Part shown: positions 44,736 through 53,912 of the stretch, one piece after another
Layout of the letters: each line of letters opens with the position of its first letter
Position numbering within the stretch: the stretch's first letter is position 1
Source of the DNA: Nakamurella multipartita DSM 44233
GTDB lineage: Bacteria > Actinomycetota > Actinomycetes > Mycobacteriales > Nakamurellaceae
DNA: 64,000 nucleotides
Assembly (NCBI RefSeq): GCF_000024365.1
Contig: NC_013235.1
Span: forward strand, 2,790,001 to 2,854,000
Direction: 5' to 3'
Notes under the pieces: model-generated
What the model was told of the DNA's origin: nothing
Databases searched by the model: none
Seen by the model: only the letters and a program-made list of their open reading frames with translations
Position numbers and translations under genes: made by a program

Positions 44736-45347
44736 CACCGTAGGTGCCCTGGTTGTTCTCGGTGTGAACCCGCCGAATCGCTTCGAGCAGGGACGCATCC
44801 CGCACCGCGGCCGGCCGCTGCTGGACCGGCGGGCGGCGTGCTCGTAGTAGGTGGACGGGGCGATCCGCAGACCAGGTGCTCGGACAGGACTTTGCAGATC
44901 GGCTCGACTCCCCACCGCAGACCGCCGGCCTCCCGATGGTCCGCGTGGCGGCGGATGAACTCCGCGATCAGTGGGACGGCCGGTCGAGCTCGGCCGCGAA
45001 GAAAGGCCGACGCCGCCTTCAGGATCGCATTGGCGCGCTTGAGTTCTGCGTTCTTCCGCCGCACACCGGGCGCAGCTCGGCCGACTCCTCGGAGGAGGTG
45101 CCGACCCGGGTCCCGGTGTCGACCTCGGCCTGCCGCACCCACTTACGGACCGTTTCCGCGGTGCCGACCCCGAGTAGCTCGGCCACCCGGCTCATCGCCG
45201 CCCACTCCGACTCGTGCTCACCCGCGATCTCCGCGACCATCCGCACCGCCCGCTGCTTGAGCTCCTGCGGGTACCGCCTCGTTGAAACTCCCGGCATGAC
45301 TCCAACCTTCCCAAGCTCTGGAGTCTCCGGACATGCCGGGGGATTCA
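44736..45347 (-). pseudogene. IS3-family element remnant (OrfA complete, OrfB truncated)
   Basis: The outer end at 45347 reads TGAATCCCCCGGCATG inward, an IS3-like terminal repeat. OrfA starts at ATG 45297 (MPGVSTRRYPQELKQRAVRM, LGVGTAETVRKWVRQAEVDT, leucine-zipper ELKRANAILKAASAFLRG). OrfB begins FIRRHADHREAGGLRWGVEP, then shifts frame, and stops after RRVHTENNQGTYGARK, before any DDE residue. Different subgroup from the 1560 bp copies. Confidence 0.72.
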
Positions 45348-45550
45348 CGCCGCGCCTTGAAGAGCTTATGGGTCTAGGTTGTCGACGCGCTGCATCGGTC
45401 GGCGTGCATGTACCGGTCCAGACCGGATGTTGTTGACTGTCAATGTCTCTCGCGCCGGGGTTGTCGCGCGGAGGTTCCGACGATCGGCGGAGGCATATCA
45501 TTGGAGGTCGGGTCCTGGCCTGGGTTGTGCCCGTGGGGAAGGGGTGCGTC

Positions 45551-45685
45551 ATGCCGTGGTGGGCGTGGGTGATCGTTGTGTTGGTGGTCGTCGTCGTGGC
45601 GGTGGGTGGCTTTCTGGTGGTTCAGGCCCGGCGTCGGGCGGGTGGGGTGATCATTAGTGATCCCGGACCCCGGGATACCCGATGA
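45551..45685 (+). CDS. Small membrane protein (44 aa)
   Basis: ATG 45551, MPWWAWVIVVLVVVVVAVGG then FLVVQARRRAGG: one N-terminal membrane helix followed by a basic stop-transfer and a short tail. The TGA overlaps the start of the PRC-barrel gene (ATGA), giving an operon of four genes to 47047. No family name known. Confidence 0.6.
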   Translation: MPWWAWVIVVLVVVVVAVGGFLVVQARRRAGGVIISDPGPRDTR

Positions 45686-46269
45686 GTGTCCTGTTGCGAT
45701 CCAGTGAGATCACCACGCTGCCGGTCGTCACCGTCGGCGGTGAGGACGTCGCGCAGATCAAGGACGTCGTGTACGCCGCGCACGGCGGCCGGGTGGGCGG
45801 GTTCACCCTCAACGGCCGCGGCGTGTTCGCCGGCCCGCTGAGGACGGCTCTGCCGTGGTCGAATGTGGTGGGGTTGGGCCCGGATGCGGTGATCATCCAG
45901 GACGAGGACGCGCTGGAGCCGATCGAGCGGGTGCTGTCGGCCCAGGGGTCGGGCGGATCGCCCGGTGACATCCTGGGTTCGCAGGTGCTGACCGAAGACG
46001 GGACCGCGTTGGGGGTGGTGGTCGACGTGGTTGTTCAGATCACCGGTGGCGGGACCAGTCAGGCCGATGTGGTGGGTTATGAGATCGACCCGTCGGAGGT
46101 GTCCGGCCCGGGCAGTAACCGGATGTTGATTCCGTTGCCGGACGCCCTGTCCGCGTCCGGTGAGCATCTGATGGTGCCGTCCGCGGCGCGGGCGTTCGTG
46201 ACCGATGACCTGGCCGGGTTCGGTGCTGCGGTCGACGATTTCCGGGCGCAACTGAGAGGCCGACGGTGA
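45682..46269 (+). CDS. PRC-barrel domain protein (two barrels)
   Basis: 195 residues: SSEITTLPVVTVGGEDVAQI, GGFTLNGRGVFAGPLRTALP as the first barrel; DILGSQVLTEDGTALGVVVD as the second. PRC barrels are small beta-folds found in RimM and photosynthetic reaction centre H subunit, often binding membranes or RNA. Joined by GTGA overlap to a second PRC protein. Role unknown, but the pairing with membrane proteins suggests an envelope stress or storage function. Confidence 0.8.
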   Translation: MSVLLRSSEITTLPVVTVGGEDVAQIKDVVYAAHGGRVGGFTLNGRGVFAGPLRTALPWSNVVGLGPDAVIIQDEDALEPIERVLSAQGSGGSPGDILGSQVLTEDGTALGVVVDVVVQITGGGTSQADVVGYEIDPSEVSGPGSNRMLIPLPDALSASGEHLMVPSAARAFVTDDLAGFGAAVDDFRAQLRGRR

Positions 46270-46700
46270 TGCTGTTCTCCGAGGCCACCGGCCGCAAGGT
46301 GGTCAGCACCGAAACCGCGACCAGCGTCGGGGTAGTCGCCGACTATGTGGTCGATCCGACCCTGCCGGGGGTGGTCGCGTTGACCCTGGCCAAGACGGCC
46401 GGCCAGGGCAGCACCCTGCCCTGGCCCGGTATCACCGCGTTCGGGGCGGACGCGGTCACGGTGAGCACCGCGGCGGCCGTCGTCGCGCCGGACGCCCGCT
46501 TGGTCGAACTCGCCGGTAAGTCCCATGCCCTGGTGGGTAAGCGGGTGCTGTCGACGGCGGGGGTTGCCCTGGGGTCGGTGCTGGACGTCGATTTCGATCC
46601 CGGTTCCGGCCGGCTGGCTGCTTTGCTTTTGGCGGGCGGTCCGATCGACGCGACCCGGCTCCTGGGCGTCGGCTCCTACGCGGCGATCGTCCGGGCCTAG
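46266..46700 (+). CDS. PRC-barrel domain protein
   Basis: 144 residues from GTG 46266 (ATG 46269 immediately follows). Two weak barrel repeats: FSEATGRKVVSTETATSVGV, VADYVVDPTLPGVVALTLAK and LVGKRVLSTAGVALGSVLDV. Overlaps the previous gene; presumably acts in a complex with it. Confidence 0.78.
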   Translation: MMLFSEATGRKVVSTETATSVGVVADYVVDPTLPGVVALTLAKTAGQGSTLPWPGITAFGADAVTVSTAAAVVAPDARLVELAGKSHALVGKRVLSTAGVALGSVLDVDFDPGSGRLAALLLAGGPIDATRLLGVGSYAAIVRA

Positions 46701-46753
46701 TCATGTCCTTTGTCCTCGAGTGTTGCCAACGGTAAGGGGTGGCTGGAGGGGTC

Positions 46754-47047
46754 ATGCCATTGTCCGAGGACGACCAACGCCGACTCGAACAGATCGAGCG
46801 TGCCTTGACCCGGGACGATCCCGGGTTCGCCGACCGGATCGGTGCGGTGACCTGGCGCCGGCGTCGACGGTTGATCACCTCGATCGTCGTGTTCGCTTTG
46901 GGTATGGTCGTGTTGATCACCGGGTTGGTGACCACTCATGCGTGGCTGGTCATCGGCGTGCTCGTCAGCGTCATCGGGGCGGCCGCGATGGCGGTTTCCG
47001 CGGTGCTACTGCTGCGTCGACCTTCCCGTGGTGGCCCGCCGCCCTGA
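46754..47047 (+). CDS. DUF3040 membrane protein
   Basis: About 97 residues from ATG 46754: MPLSEDDQRRLEQIERALTR, DDPGFADRI, then two membrane helices SIVVFALGMVVLITGLVTTH and WLVIGVLVSVIGAAAMAVSA. The N-terminal LSEDEQRRLEQIE motif defines DUF3040, a family found in actinomycetes. Function unknown. 53 bases after the PRC gene, last of the operon. Confidence 0.87.
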   Translation: MPLSEDDQRRLEQIERALTRDDPGFADRIGAVTWRRRRRLITSIVVFALGMVVLITGLVTTHAWLVIGVLVSVIGAAAMAVSAVLLLRRPSRGGPPP

Positions 47048-47496
47048 CCGGACCGGTCACGACCACATCGGGGGCAGCGCCGCCGACGCCGGCCCAGCCC
47101 CGCGCTCAACCAAACAGGGTCCGGGGGTACGGTCAGGGGGGTTGAGGAGCAGCCACGAGAAGAGTCACGCTAAGGCCGACCTCGCGCCGAAATGAGCTGC
47201 TCTGTCGGTGATTCCATAGCGGCGTAAGCGGGCGCGGCTGGTCGAGGCCTCGGTTCAGGTTGGTCGTGGGCGGAGTTGGAACGGTGCGGTCTTGGGGAGG
47301 CCGGCGGATCCCCGATGGTCGTGTGTCAAGTCCAGCGGATCGGCAGCGGGAGCGCACTGAAGGTGCCGATCAGTACGGCCACCCAGATCAGTTCCCGCAG
47401 GATTCCGGAGCGGGAACCCGACCGCCTCGACCAGCCACGATTTCCATTGTCGGGTCATGGGCACCGTGGCGACGACCACCGCCGCAGGCGAGTCCA
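47048..47496. other. No firm gene
   Basis: A minus-strand frame ending RELIWVAVLIGTFSALPLPI may be the end of a lost membrane protein. GGTGATTCCAT near 47208 resembles sequence in front of the Tn3 remnant at 52066. Otherwise nothing recognised. Confidence 0.3.
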
Positions 47497-47535
47497 TTGA
47501 CCAGCACTAGACCACCGGTCTAGACTGACGGTCTA
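47497..47535 (+). promoter_or_regulatory. Promoter with tandem TetR-type operators (flavin monooxygenase)
   Basis: TTGACC (47497-47502), 18 bases, TAGACT (47521-47526) form a good sigma-70-type promoter. Across it lie two dyads, TAGACC-ACC-GGTCTA (47508-47522, perfect) and TAGACT-GAC-GGTCTA (47521-47535, one mismatch), sharing TA. This suits repression by the TetR protein encoded two genes down (48744). Confidence 0.65.
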
Positions 47536-47557
47536 ACCACCAGTTTAAGGAGGCGGG

Positions 47558-48727
47558 ATGCAAACTCTCATCGTCGGGGCCGGCATCGCCGGGCCGACGC
47601 TGGCGTACTGGCGGTCCGGGCATGAGGTCACGCTGGTCGAACGCGCGCCGGAGTTGCGCCGCGGTGGGTACATGGTCGATTTCTGGGGCGCCGGGTTCGA
47701 CGTGGCCGAGCGGATGGGCATCGTTGCGGAGCTGCGTCGGCGTGGCTACGTGTTGAAGGAGGCGCGAGTCGTTGACGACGCCGGGCACCGCATCGCGTCG
47801 CTGCGGCCGGCAGCGATGCTGGGCAACACTGGGCGGTATGTGAGTATCGCGCGTTCGGACCTGGCCGCGGCGATCTACGACGCCCTCGACGGCGGCGCCG
47901 AGTTGATCCTGGACGACACCGTGCGGACGCTCACGGACGAGGGGGACCGGGTTCGGGTGACGTTCGAGAAGGGGGAGCCTCGGGTTTTCGATCTGGTTGT
48001 GGGGGCCGACGGCCTGCACTCCCGGGTGCGCAGGCTCGCCTTCGGGCCGGACGGACAGTTCGAGCGGTATCTGGGCATCGTCGTCGCGGCGTTCGAGGTG
48101 AAGGGATACCGGCCGCGCGAGGAACTGATCGGGATGATGCACGCCGAGGTCGGTTTCCAGGTGGTCCGAGTGCCCCTCCGCGACGACGTGACGTTGTTCC
48201 TGCTCAGTGTGCGCCATGACGGCCCGGCCCCGGTGGAGGATCGGGCTGCTGCGGAGGCCCTGCTGCGCCGGGCGCTGGCCGGCGGCGGCTGGGAGACACC
48301 GGCGATCCTGGATGTGATGCCACGGGCGGAGACCTTCTACTTCGACACGGTCAGCCAGATCCGCATGCCGTCGTGGTCCCGCGGGCGGGTGGCCCTGGTC
48401 GGCGACGCCGCGGCCTGCCCGTCGTTCCTGGCGGGTCAAGGATCCGCGCTGGCGATGGTGGAGTCCTACACCCTGGCCGCCGAGCTGTCCCGATGCGGCG
48501 ATCACGTCGAGGCGTTCGCCCGCTACGAGCGGCGGCTCGCGCCGTTGCTGCGGTCCAAGCAGGACGCCGCGACAAACCTGGGCCTGGCCTTCGCGCCAAA
48601 GAACCGGTTCCAGTTGGTCACCCGGAACAGTGTGATGAAGCTGATGGGACTGCCTAAGGTGGCGGACATGGTGATGGGCCGGAGTTTCCGCGACAAGGTC
48701 GAGCTCCCCCCCGTCGCGGCCGCCTGA
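47558..48727 (+). CDS. FAD-dependent monooxygenase (UbiH/tetracycline-destructase type)
   Basis: 389 residues. GxGxxG as IVGAGIAGPTLAYW at residues 5-18, then DFWGAGFDVAERMG, the DG motif LVVGADGLHSRVRRLAFG, and GD motif RVALVGDAAACPSFLAGQGS. Class A flavoprotein hydroxylases use NAD(P)H and O2 on small aromatic or polyketide molecules. The first helix seems about two residues short (AYWRSGHEV). The TetR operators upstream and the TetR gene 16 bases downstream suggest substrate-inducible expression. Confidence 0.88.
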   Translation: MQTLIVGAGIAGPTLAYWRSGHEVTLVERAPELRRGGYMVDFWGAGFDVAERMGIVAELRRRGYVLKEARVVDDAGHRIASLRPAAMLGNTGRYVSIARSDLAAAIYDALDGGAELILDDTVRTLTDEGDRVRVTFEKGEPRVFDLVVGADGLHSRVRRLAFGPDGQFERYLGIVVAAFEVKGYRPREELIGMMHAEVGFQVVRVPLRDDVTLFLLSVRHDGPAPVEDRAAAEALLRRALAGGGWETPAILDVMPRAETFYFDTVSQIRMPSWSRGRVALVGDAAACPSFLAGQGSALAMVESYTLAAELSRCGDHVEAFARYERRLAPLLRSKQDAATNLGLAFAPKNRFQLVTRNSVMKLMGLPKVADMVMGRSFRDKVELPPVAAA

Positions 48728-48743
48728 ACACCCCGCCCAGCCC

Positions 48744-49361
48744 GTGGTTCGACCCCGATTCGCCAAACTGCCGGCCGAGCAGCAGCAGGCCATCGTGCGG
48801 GCCGCCCGCGACGAATTCGCCGGCCGAGGGTTCCACGACGCCTCGCTCAACCGGGTCATCGAGGCTGCGGGCATCTCCAAGGGCTCGATGTACTACTACT
48901 TCGACGGCAAGGAGGACCTGTATGCCTACATCGTCCGGACCGAACTGGAACAACTCTTCGTCCACCTGGGTCCATTCCATGTTCCGGACGACAAAACGGC
49001 GGACGGGTACTGGTCCACGCTGGAGGACTACTACCTGCGGCTGATGGCGGCATTGACCGCGACGCCGGAGCTGGCCGCGATGATCCGCGGCCTGCTCGCC
49101 GCGTCCACGACGCCGGTCCTTGCGCAGGCGCAGGCGGACCTGACCCAGGCGGTGCTGCCCTGGTTGGAGCAGGCGGTGGCGAACGGTCAGCGAGCGGGCG
49201 CCATCCGCACGGACGTGCCATCGGACCTGCTGATCTCCGTGGTCATGGGGATGGGTCAGGCCATGGACGTCTGGCTGATGACCAGCAAGCCCGCGGAGGA
49301 TGAGCTGCCGCGCCTGGTGAGCGTCCTGATCGGGATGATGCGCGGCGCGGCCCAGCCGTAG
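48744..49361 (+). CDS. TetR family regulator
   Basis: 205 residues from GTG 48744. HTH: QQQAIVRAARDEFAGRGFHD, ASLNRVIEAAGISKGSMYYY, FDGKEDLYAYIV; the rest is an all-helical ligand domain. It is co-transcribed with the monooxygenase and probably binds the twin dyads at 47508-47535. Confidence 0.9.
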   Translation: MVRPRFAKLPAEQQQAIVRAARDEFAGRGFHDASLNRVIEAAGISKGSMYYYFDGKEDLYAYIVRTELEQLFVHLGPFHVPDDKTADGYWSTLEDYYLRLMAALTATPELAAMIRGLLAASTTPVLAQAQADLTQAVLPWLEQAVANGQRAGAIRTDVPSDLLISVVMGMGQAMDVWLMTSKPAEDELPRLVSVLIGMMRGAAQP

Positions 49362-49453
49362 CCCCGCCCACCCCGGGTGGGTCGAGCATCGGAGTTCGGA
49401 GCGGCCGCGCTGACGGCGTGCCGACATGCTGTCCCGACGAAAGGAACGAGCCC

Positions 49454-49948
49454 ATGGACATGCCCGCCAGGCCGCGATCGGTTCGCCTTGCGGTGTCCCT
49501 GCTGCGCACGAGATGGCTAGTGCGGGCCCCGATCTGGATTTTCCGGTGCCGGCTGGGGTTCGTCTTCGGCGGGCGGTTCCTGCTCCTGGAACACACCGGT
49601 CGGCGCACCGGCCGCCCTCGCTACGTGGTGCTGGAAGTGGTGGACCGGCGGCCGCCCGGAGAGCTGTTCGTGGTGTCCGGGCTCGGGCGGCGGTCGGCCT
49701 GGTTCCGCAACATCCTGGCCGAACCCCGGGTGCGGGTGCAGACCGGCGTCGGTCCACCGCGGATCGCTGAGGCGCACGAGCTCGAACCCGCGGCGGCCCG
49801 GCATGCCCTGGCCAGGTATGCGGCGGCCCATCCGAGTGCGTGGCAGCAGTTCCAGCCGGTTCTCGAGGCGGCCAGCGGCGCAAGGGTCTCCGACGCCGGG
49901 TCAGCGCTGCCCGTCGTGGAGCTCTGCTTGGAACGCCCGGCTCGGTAG
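49454..49948 (+). CDS. DDN-type deazaflavin (F420)-dependent nitroreductase family protein
   Basis: 164 residues from ATG 49454: FLLLEHTGRRTGRPRYVVLE, GELFVVSGLGRRSAWFRNIL, AEPRVRVQTGVGP. The H-TGR(R/K)TGR and W-x-x-N-x(L/I)-x-A-x-P motifs define the split beta-barrel DDN family that binds F420. It reduces unknown substrates. Its last 48 bases overlap the convergent glycosyltransferase gene. Confidence 0.88.
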   Translation: MDMPARPRSVRLAVSLLRTRWLVRAPIWIFRCRLGFVFGGRFLLLEHTGRRTGRPRYVVLEVVDRRPPGELFVVSGLGRRSAWFRNILAEPRVRVQTGVGPPRIAEAHELEPAAARHALARYAAAHPSAWQQFQPVLEAASGARVSDAGSALPVVELCLERPAR

Positions 49949-51268
49949 GCTGTCCCGACGCCTCACTGGATCGCGGGGGCCCGCGGCGGGAGTCAGGTCC
50001 CGCAACGCGGACTCGATGGCCACCATCGGATGGTAGGACTCGAATTCCGCGCTGATGCCGGCGACGCCGGCGTCGATCTCGGGGTCGTGCAACACCCGGT
50101 GGACGGCGGCCCGGATCCGGGCCGGCCGGGGTCGTTCGGTGCGCAGATCGATGCCGAGCTTGTTGTATCCGATGCGGGCGTTGATGTCGTTCTTGCCTTC
50201 CCGCTTGCCCGCTCCCACCACGCGGACGCCGTGCCGCAATGCGGCGACGGTGCTGCCGTAGCCGCCGCTGGTCACGAAGACGTCGGCGTGCGGGAACAGG
50301 TCCGTGTAGTTCACGAAGTCCTCGATCACGACATTTGGTGCCGGGAAACGCTTCCGCAGTCGTTCGGTGCCCACTCCGCCGGTGGTCGCGACGACGACGT
50401 ACGGCTGATCGCTCAGTGCCGTCAAGGTCGGCACCAGCAGTTTGTCCTGGTCGGCGTTGTCGACGGTGCCCTGGGAGACGACCACGACGGGCGCACCGGG
50501 TTCGAGGACCTGGGGTGGCAATGTGGCTTCCGGTCCGGGTCCCAACGCCGCCCGGGCCGGGACCAGCGGTCCGACGAACTCGGCGTTGGCGGGCGACCGG
50601 TAGCCGGGGAATTCCAGGCCGGGTGTTCCGTCGAGCAACAGGCGCCGGGCACTGGCCATCGGCAGGTGCGGGAAACCGTCGGGAGGCAGGGGGGCGATGC
50701 CGTACCCGGCGAGAATCTCGTTGTAGGTCGTCACGCCCGGCCGCATGGTGCTGGTGAGCATGCGCCGGACGACCGCATGCGTCGTTCGACCGATCACGGT
50801 GCGCGCCGGCCGGAGACCGAAGAACGGCGGTGGACCGCCGTCGCCGGGCAGGACGGCGCTGATGCCCGTGGCCAGCACCGGGATCTGGAGCACCTCGGCG
50901 ATCAACTTCTCGACATACATGGCACCGTCGCAGAAGAAGACGTCGAACGCGAACTCGGAGCGGATCTCGACGATGTCCTGGAAATGCTGGTCCACGTTGG
51001 TGACGAAGTACTTCTCCAGATCGAAGGCGATCAGCTTGGGACCCTTGAGCGCCGCGCGCTCCGGATAGAGGCGGTGGATGTTTCCGCCAGTGACTTCGGT
51101 CGCCCGCCGATAGGGGAAGTGGCGCATGCCCAGCCGGTCGAGCTTGGCGCCGTAGGCCGGACCGGCGTACCAGCGCACGTCGTGACCGGCCCGCGCGAGG
51201 TGTTCCGCGACACCGGTGAGGGGATTGAAGTGCCCGTCGGCGGGCATCGAGGCGAAGAGGATCTTCAT
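49901..51268 (-). CDS. GT1-family glycosyltransferase (UGT/macrolide type)
   Basis: 455 residues from ATG 51268, which has AGGAGG five bases upstream. N-terminal acceptor domain begins MKILFASMPADGHFNPLTGV, AEHLARAGHDVRWYAGPAYG; the C-terminal donor domain has VVVVSQGTVDNADQDKLLVP, ADVFVTSGGYGSTVAALRHG (the HGG-like loop reads TSGGYGS, lacking the usual His). GT1 enzymes glycosylate small acceptors from nucleotide sugars. Divergent from a TetR gene with a 21 bp palindrome between, so likely drug- or metabolite-inducible. Confidence 0.87.
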   Translation of the reverse strand: MKILFASMPADGHFNPLTGVAEHLARAGHDVRWYAGPAYGAKLDRLGMRHFPYRRATEVTGGNIHRLYPERAALKGPKLIAFDLEKYFVTNVDQHFQDIVEIRSEFAFDVFFCDGAMYVEKLIAEVLQIPVLATGISAVLPGDGGPPPFFGLRPARTVIGRTTHAVVRRMLTSTMRPGVTTYNEILAGYGIAPLPPDGFPHLPMASARRLLLDGTPGLEFPGYRSPANAEFVGPLVPARAALGPGPEATLPPQVLEPGAPVVVVSQGTVDNADQDKLLVPTLTALSDQPYVVVATTGGVGTERLRKRFPAPNVVIEDFVNYTDLFPHADVFVTSGGYGSTVAALRHGVRVVGAGKREGKNDINARIGYNKLGIDLRTERPRPARIRAAVHRVLHDPEIDAGVAGISAEFESYHPMVAIESALRDLTPAAGPRDPVRRRDSLPSRAFQAELHDGQR

Positions 51269-51297
51269 CGCCACCTCCTGAGGTGTCGACCCGATCT

Positions 51298-51318
51298 CAC
51301 TATAGTAGAACTATAGTG
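51298..51318. promoter_or_regulatory. 21 bp palindrome between glycosyltransferase and tetR
   Basis: CACTATAG-N5-CTATAGTG is a perfect 8+5+8 dyad, 30 bases from the glycosyltransferase start and 24 bases from tetR. AT-rich within a GC-rich region, it almost surely is the operator of the adjacent TetR and overlaps both promoters. Confidence 0.7.
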
Positions 51319-51341
51319 ATTGACCGGCTACCATCGATCGG

Positions 51342-51998
51342 GTGCCGAGCACGGTCACCCGCGCCGAACGCACGCTCGCCACCCGGCGACGGATGGTGCA
51401 AGCGGCGTACGACCTGTTCTGCCGCGACGGGTACCTGGGAGCGACGATCTCCGCGATCGCCGATCGCGCGGGCGTCGCGGTGCCGACGATCTACTACACC
51501 TTCCACACCAAGTCCGCGCTGCTCGGTGATGTGCTCGGTGCTGCCATCATCGGTTTCGACCGCTGGCGGGAGCCCCCGCCCGAGCCGATCGTGATGGCCG
51601 AGGTGATGGGGTGGCACCGATGGTGGAGCGAGTTCCAGGCCGCGCCCACGTCGGAGATGGCGCTGTGGGTCTTCGTCCGCCACGGCGCCGCCATACTGCA
51701 GCGGGTCGCCCCGCTGGTGCCCGCACTCCACGTGGCGACCGGGGATCCGGAGGCCGGCCAGATCGTCCGTACCAGCGAGGAGAGGCGGGTCGAGTCCTAC
51801 CGCGAGGTGGTGAACGTGCTCGCCGACAAGCCCGCCGGGCTACGCGAGGGCCTCACTAGGGCCAGCGCGACCGATGTCTTGGTCGCCCTGTTCAGCGCAG
51901 AGGCCTACCAATGCCTGGTGCTTCGCGGGTGGTCGCATCGCCGGTGTACAGCGTTCTTCGCCGAGTTGCTGTCCACGCAGCTGCTCGCCCCAGGCTGA
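51342..51998 (+). CDS. TetR family regulator
   Basis: 218 residues from GTG 51342. HTH: TRRRMVQAAYDLFCRDGYLG, ATISAIADRAGVAVPTIYYT, FHTKSALLGDVL. The ligand domain is not related to that of the other TetR here. Divergent from the glycosyltransferase, with the palindrome 51298-51318 between; a local repressor. Confidence 0.9.
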   Translation: MPSTVTRAERTLATRRRMVQAAYDLFCRDGYLGATISAIADRAGVAVPTIYYTFHTKSALLGDVLGAAIIGFDRWREPPPEPIVMAEVMGWHRWWSEFQAAPTSEMALWVFVRHGAAILQRVAPLVPALHVATGDPEAGQIVRTSEERRVESYREVVNVLADKPAGLREGLTRASATDVLVALFSAEAYQCLVLRGWSHRRCTAFFAELLSTQLLAPG

Positions 51999-52082
51999 CG
52001 GGATGAAAAACGCCCGCGGGACGACTCCTGCTGCCCAGCCGACCGCCGGAAACGTGTTGCCTGCTGGTGATTCCATGTCGGC

Positions 52083-52247
52083 GTGAGTGATGAGGGTGTG
52101 GCCGGTTACGGCCGGTTCGGGTCGCTGTCGCGGGTGGAGCTGGAACGGTTCTTCCACCTCGACGACGAGGACCGCAGGATGATCGCCGCGCGGCGGCGCG
52201 ACTACAACCGGCTGGGCTTCATTGTCTGCGGTAACACCTTAGCGTGA
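52083..52247 (+). pseudogene. Tn3-family transposase N-terminal remnant (DUF4158)
   Basis: GTG 52083 opens a 54-codon frame VAGYGRFGSLSRVELERFFH, LDDEDRRMIAARRRDYNRLG, FIVC, the first DUF4158 block of Tn3 transposases (R-LGF-A follows in full-length members). It stops at TGA 52245-52247 after leaving homology at GNTLA. About 950 residues are missing. Confidence 0.7.
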
Positions 52248-52785
52248 CTTCTCTCGCGGATGTTCCCGGACCCCCTACTACGCCCCGGTGGCGCTGGGTA
52301 TCTGGTTGGCGAACTGGGAGCCCGGATGCGCCGCCGAAGGCGTTCGTGGGCGCACCACCGTACGTCCCGATTCCACGCTCACCGGCTACGGCGCGACCTG
52401 GCAGCGGGCAGGCTGATTCAGGACGGCGGGAATCGGCTCCGGGTTTCCGGGGGGATCCGGAGGCACCCCGAACCTGACGATTTCCCGACAATTTGTCGGC
52501 ACTGGATCCGGCGGGAACCGGATCGATGCCGGCCATCACCTCCCCGCATTCCGGCACCGACCTGTGGCGCCCCGATGTGCCGGTTCGTCACGGGCCGGTC
52601 GGGGGCCGGATCAACCGGGTTGAATCGAACTGAAGACCGATCGCCATCGAGTCGATCGCGGTCGGCTTCGAGCGACCGAGCCCTCTTGGACAGGTCCGAA
52701 TGGGGGCGATCCCCACGAATGCGGGATCAAGGGGGCCAGCGGTCCGCGGATTGTCGAGTCGTCGGATACTTCCTATTCTCGGCGG
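52248..52785. other. No supported gene
   Basis: Mixed frames, one of which (YYAPVALGIWLANWEPGCAA, plus strand at about 52273) may be the tail of a lost gene. No structure seen. Confidence 0.35.
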
Positions 52786-53661
52786 ATGGGGCGAATCGGG
52801 CGTGGGTGGCAGCTGACGAAGAAGAGCTGGTCGGTCGTTCGGGCCGATGGTTCCTTGCTCGGGTTCGCGGTCATCGCCGCGGTCTCCGGAGTGCTGTGTG
52901 CGGCGGTCTTCTTCGGCGCGGGCGCCGGACTGGTGCTGGCCACGACTGCCGATTGGCTCGCCGTCCCGGTCGCGCTCGTCGGGCTCTATGTGCTGGTGAC
53001 CATCGGGATCTTCTGCAACGTCGCGCTCGCCTGTTGCGCCACCAGGGCACTGGACGGTGAGAGGACCACCGTCGGCCAGGGCCTGGCGGCGGCCGGATCG
53101 CGGCTGGGCCTGATCCTGAAATGGGCCGCGGTGCAACTGGTGGTTGGCACCGTCATCTCGCTGATCCAGTCGGCGCTGCGCCAAGGCGCTGGCCAGGTGA
53201 TGGGTCTGATCGTCGGTGGGCTGGCCAACTTCGCCTGGATGGTGGCGACGTTCTTCGTCGTTCCCGGCATCGCGTTCGAGGGGCTGGGACCCAAGCAGGC
53301 GCTCAAACGCTCCACCGAACTGATCTGGGCCCGGTGGGGCGAGGGGTTGACGGGGACCACCGCGATCGGGCTGGTCGCCTTCCTGGTCGGATTCCTGCCG
53401 GGGGCGCTGCTCATCGGCATCGGCATCGGCATGGCGCAGCAGTCGGCCGGCGCCGGGGCGGTCACGATCTCGATCGGTGTCCTGCTGATGGCCCTGACGA
53501 TGCTGCTGCAGACGACGATCACGACGGTGTTCAAGGTCGCGCTGTTCCGGTTCGCCACCCAGGGCGCGGTCCTGGGCCCGTTCGACCGGGCGGAGCTCGA
53601 GCATGCCTTCAGCAGTGCGCCGGGCGGCCTGCGGAACCCGCCCGGGCGGAAGCGATCCTGA
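52786..53661 (+). CDS. DUF6159 multi-pass membrane protein
   Basis: 291 residues. N-terminal amphipathic segment MGRIGRGWQLTKKSWSVVRA, D, then about six membrane helices (GFAVIAAVSGVLCAAVFFGA, VTIGIFCNVALACCATRALD, FVVPGIAFEGLGPKQALKRS). The G(K/R)I-RSW-x(3)-SW-x-V start and the VVPGI...P-x-A-x-KRS motif are typical of DUF6159 from memory. Function unknown. The MFS gene follows after 28 bases. Confidence 0.75.
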   Translation: MGRIGRGWQLTKKSWSVVRADGSLLGFAVIAAVSGVLCAAVFFGAGAGLVLATTADWLAVPVALVGLYVLVTIGIFCNVALACCATRALDGERTTVGQGLAAAGSRLGLILKWAAVQLVVGTVISLIQSALRQGAGQVMGLIVGGLANFAWMVATFFVVPGIAFEGLGPKQALKRSTELIWARWGEGLTGTTAIGLVAFLVGFLPGALLIGIGIGMAQQSAGAGAVTISIGVLLMALTMLLQTTITTVFKVALFRFATQGAVLGPFDRAELEHAFSSAPGGLRNPPGRKRS

Positions 53662-53912
53662 CCGGCGCCCGGCCGCTGCGGATCCGGCCATGACCGACCG
53701 ATTGACCGCCGGCGAACGCCGCGCGTCGCTGGCGCTGGCGCTGGCCCGAATCCTCGCAGCGGTCGACGTCGGCGCCCTGTCGGTCGCCGTGCCGACCATC
53801 CAGGACGACCTCGGCGTCCCGCTGTCCGACCTGCAATGGGCGGCCGCGGTGTTTCCCATCTGACGTTCCGCACTTCTCGGAGCTGATATGGCCCCCCAAC
53901 CGGCGGTGGAGG

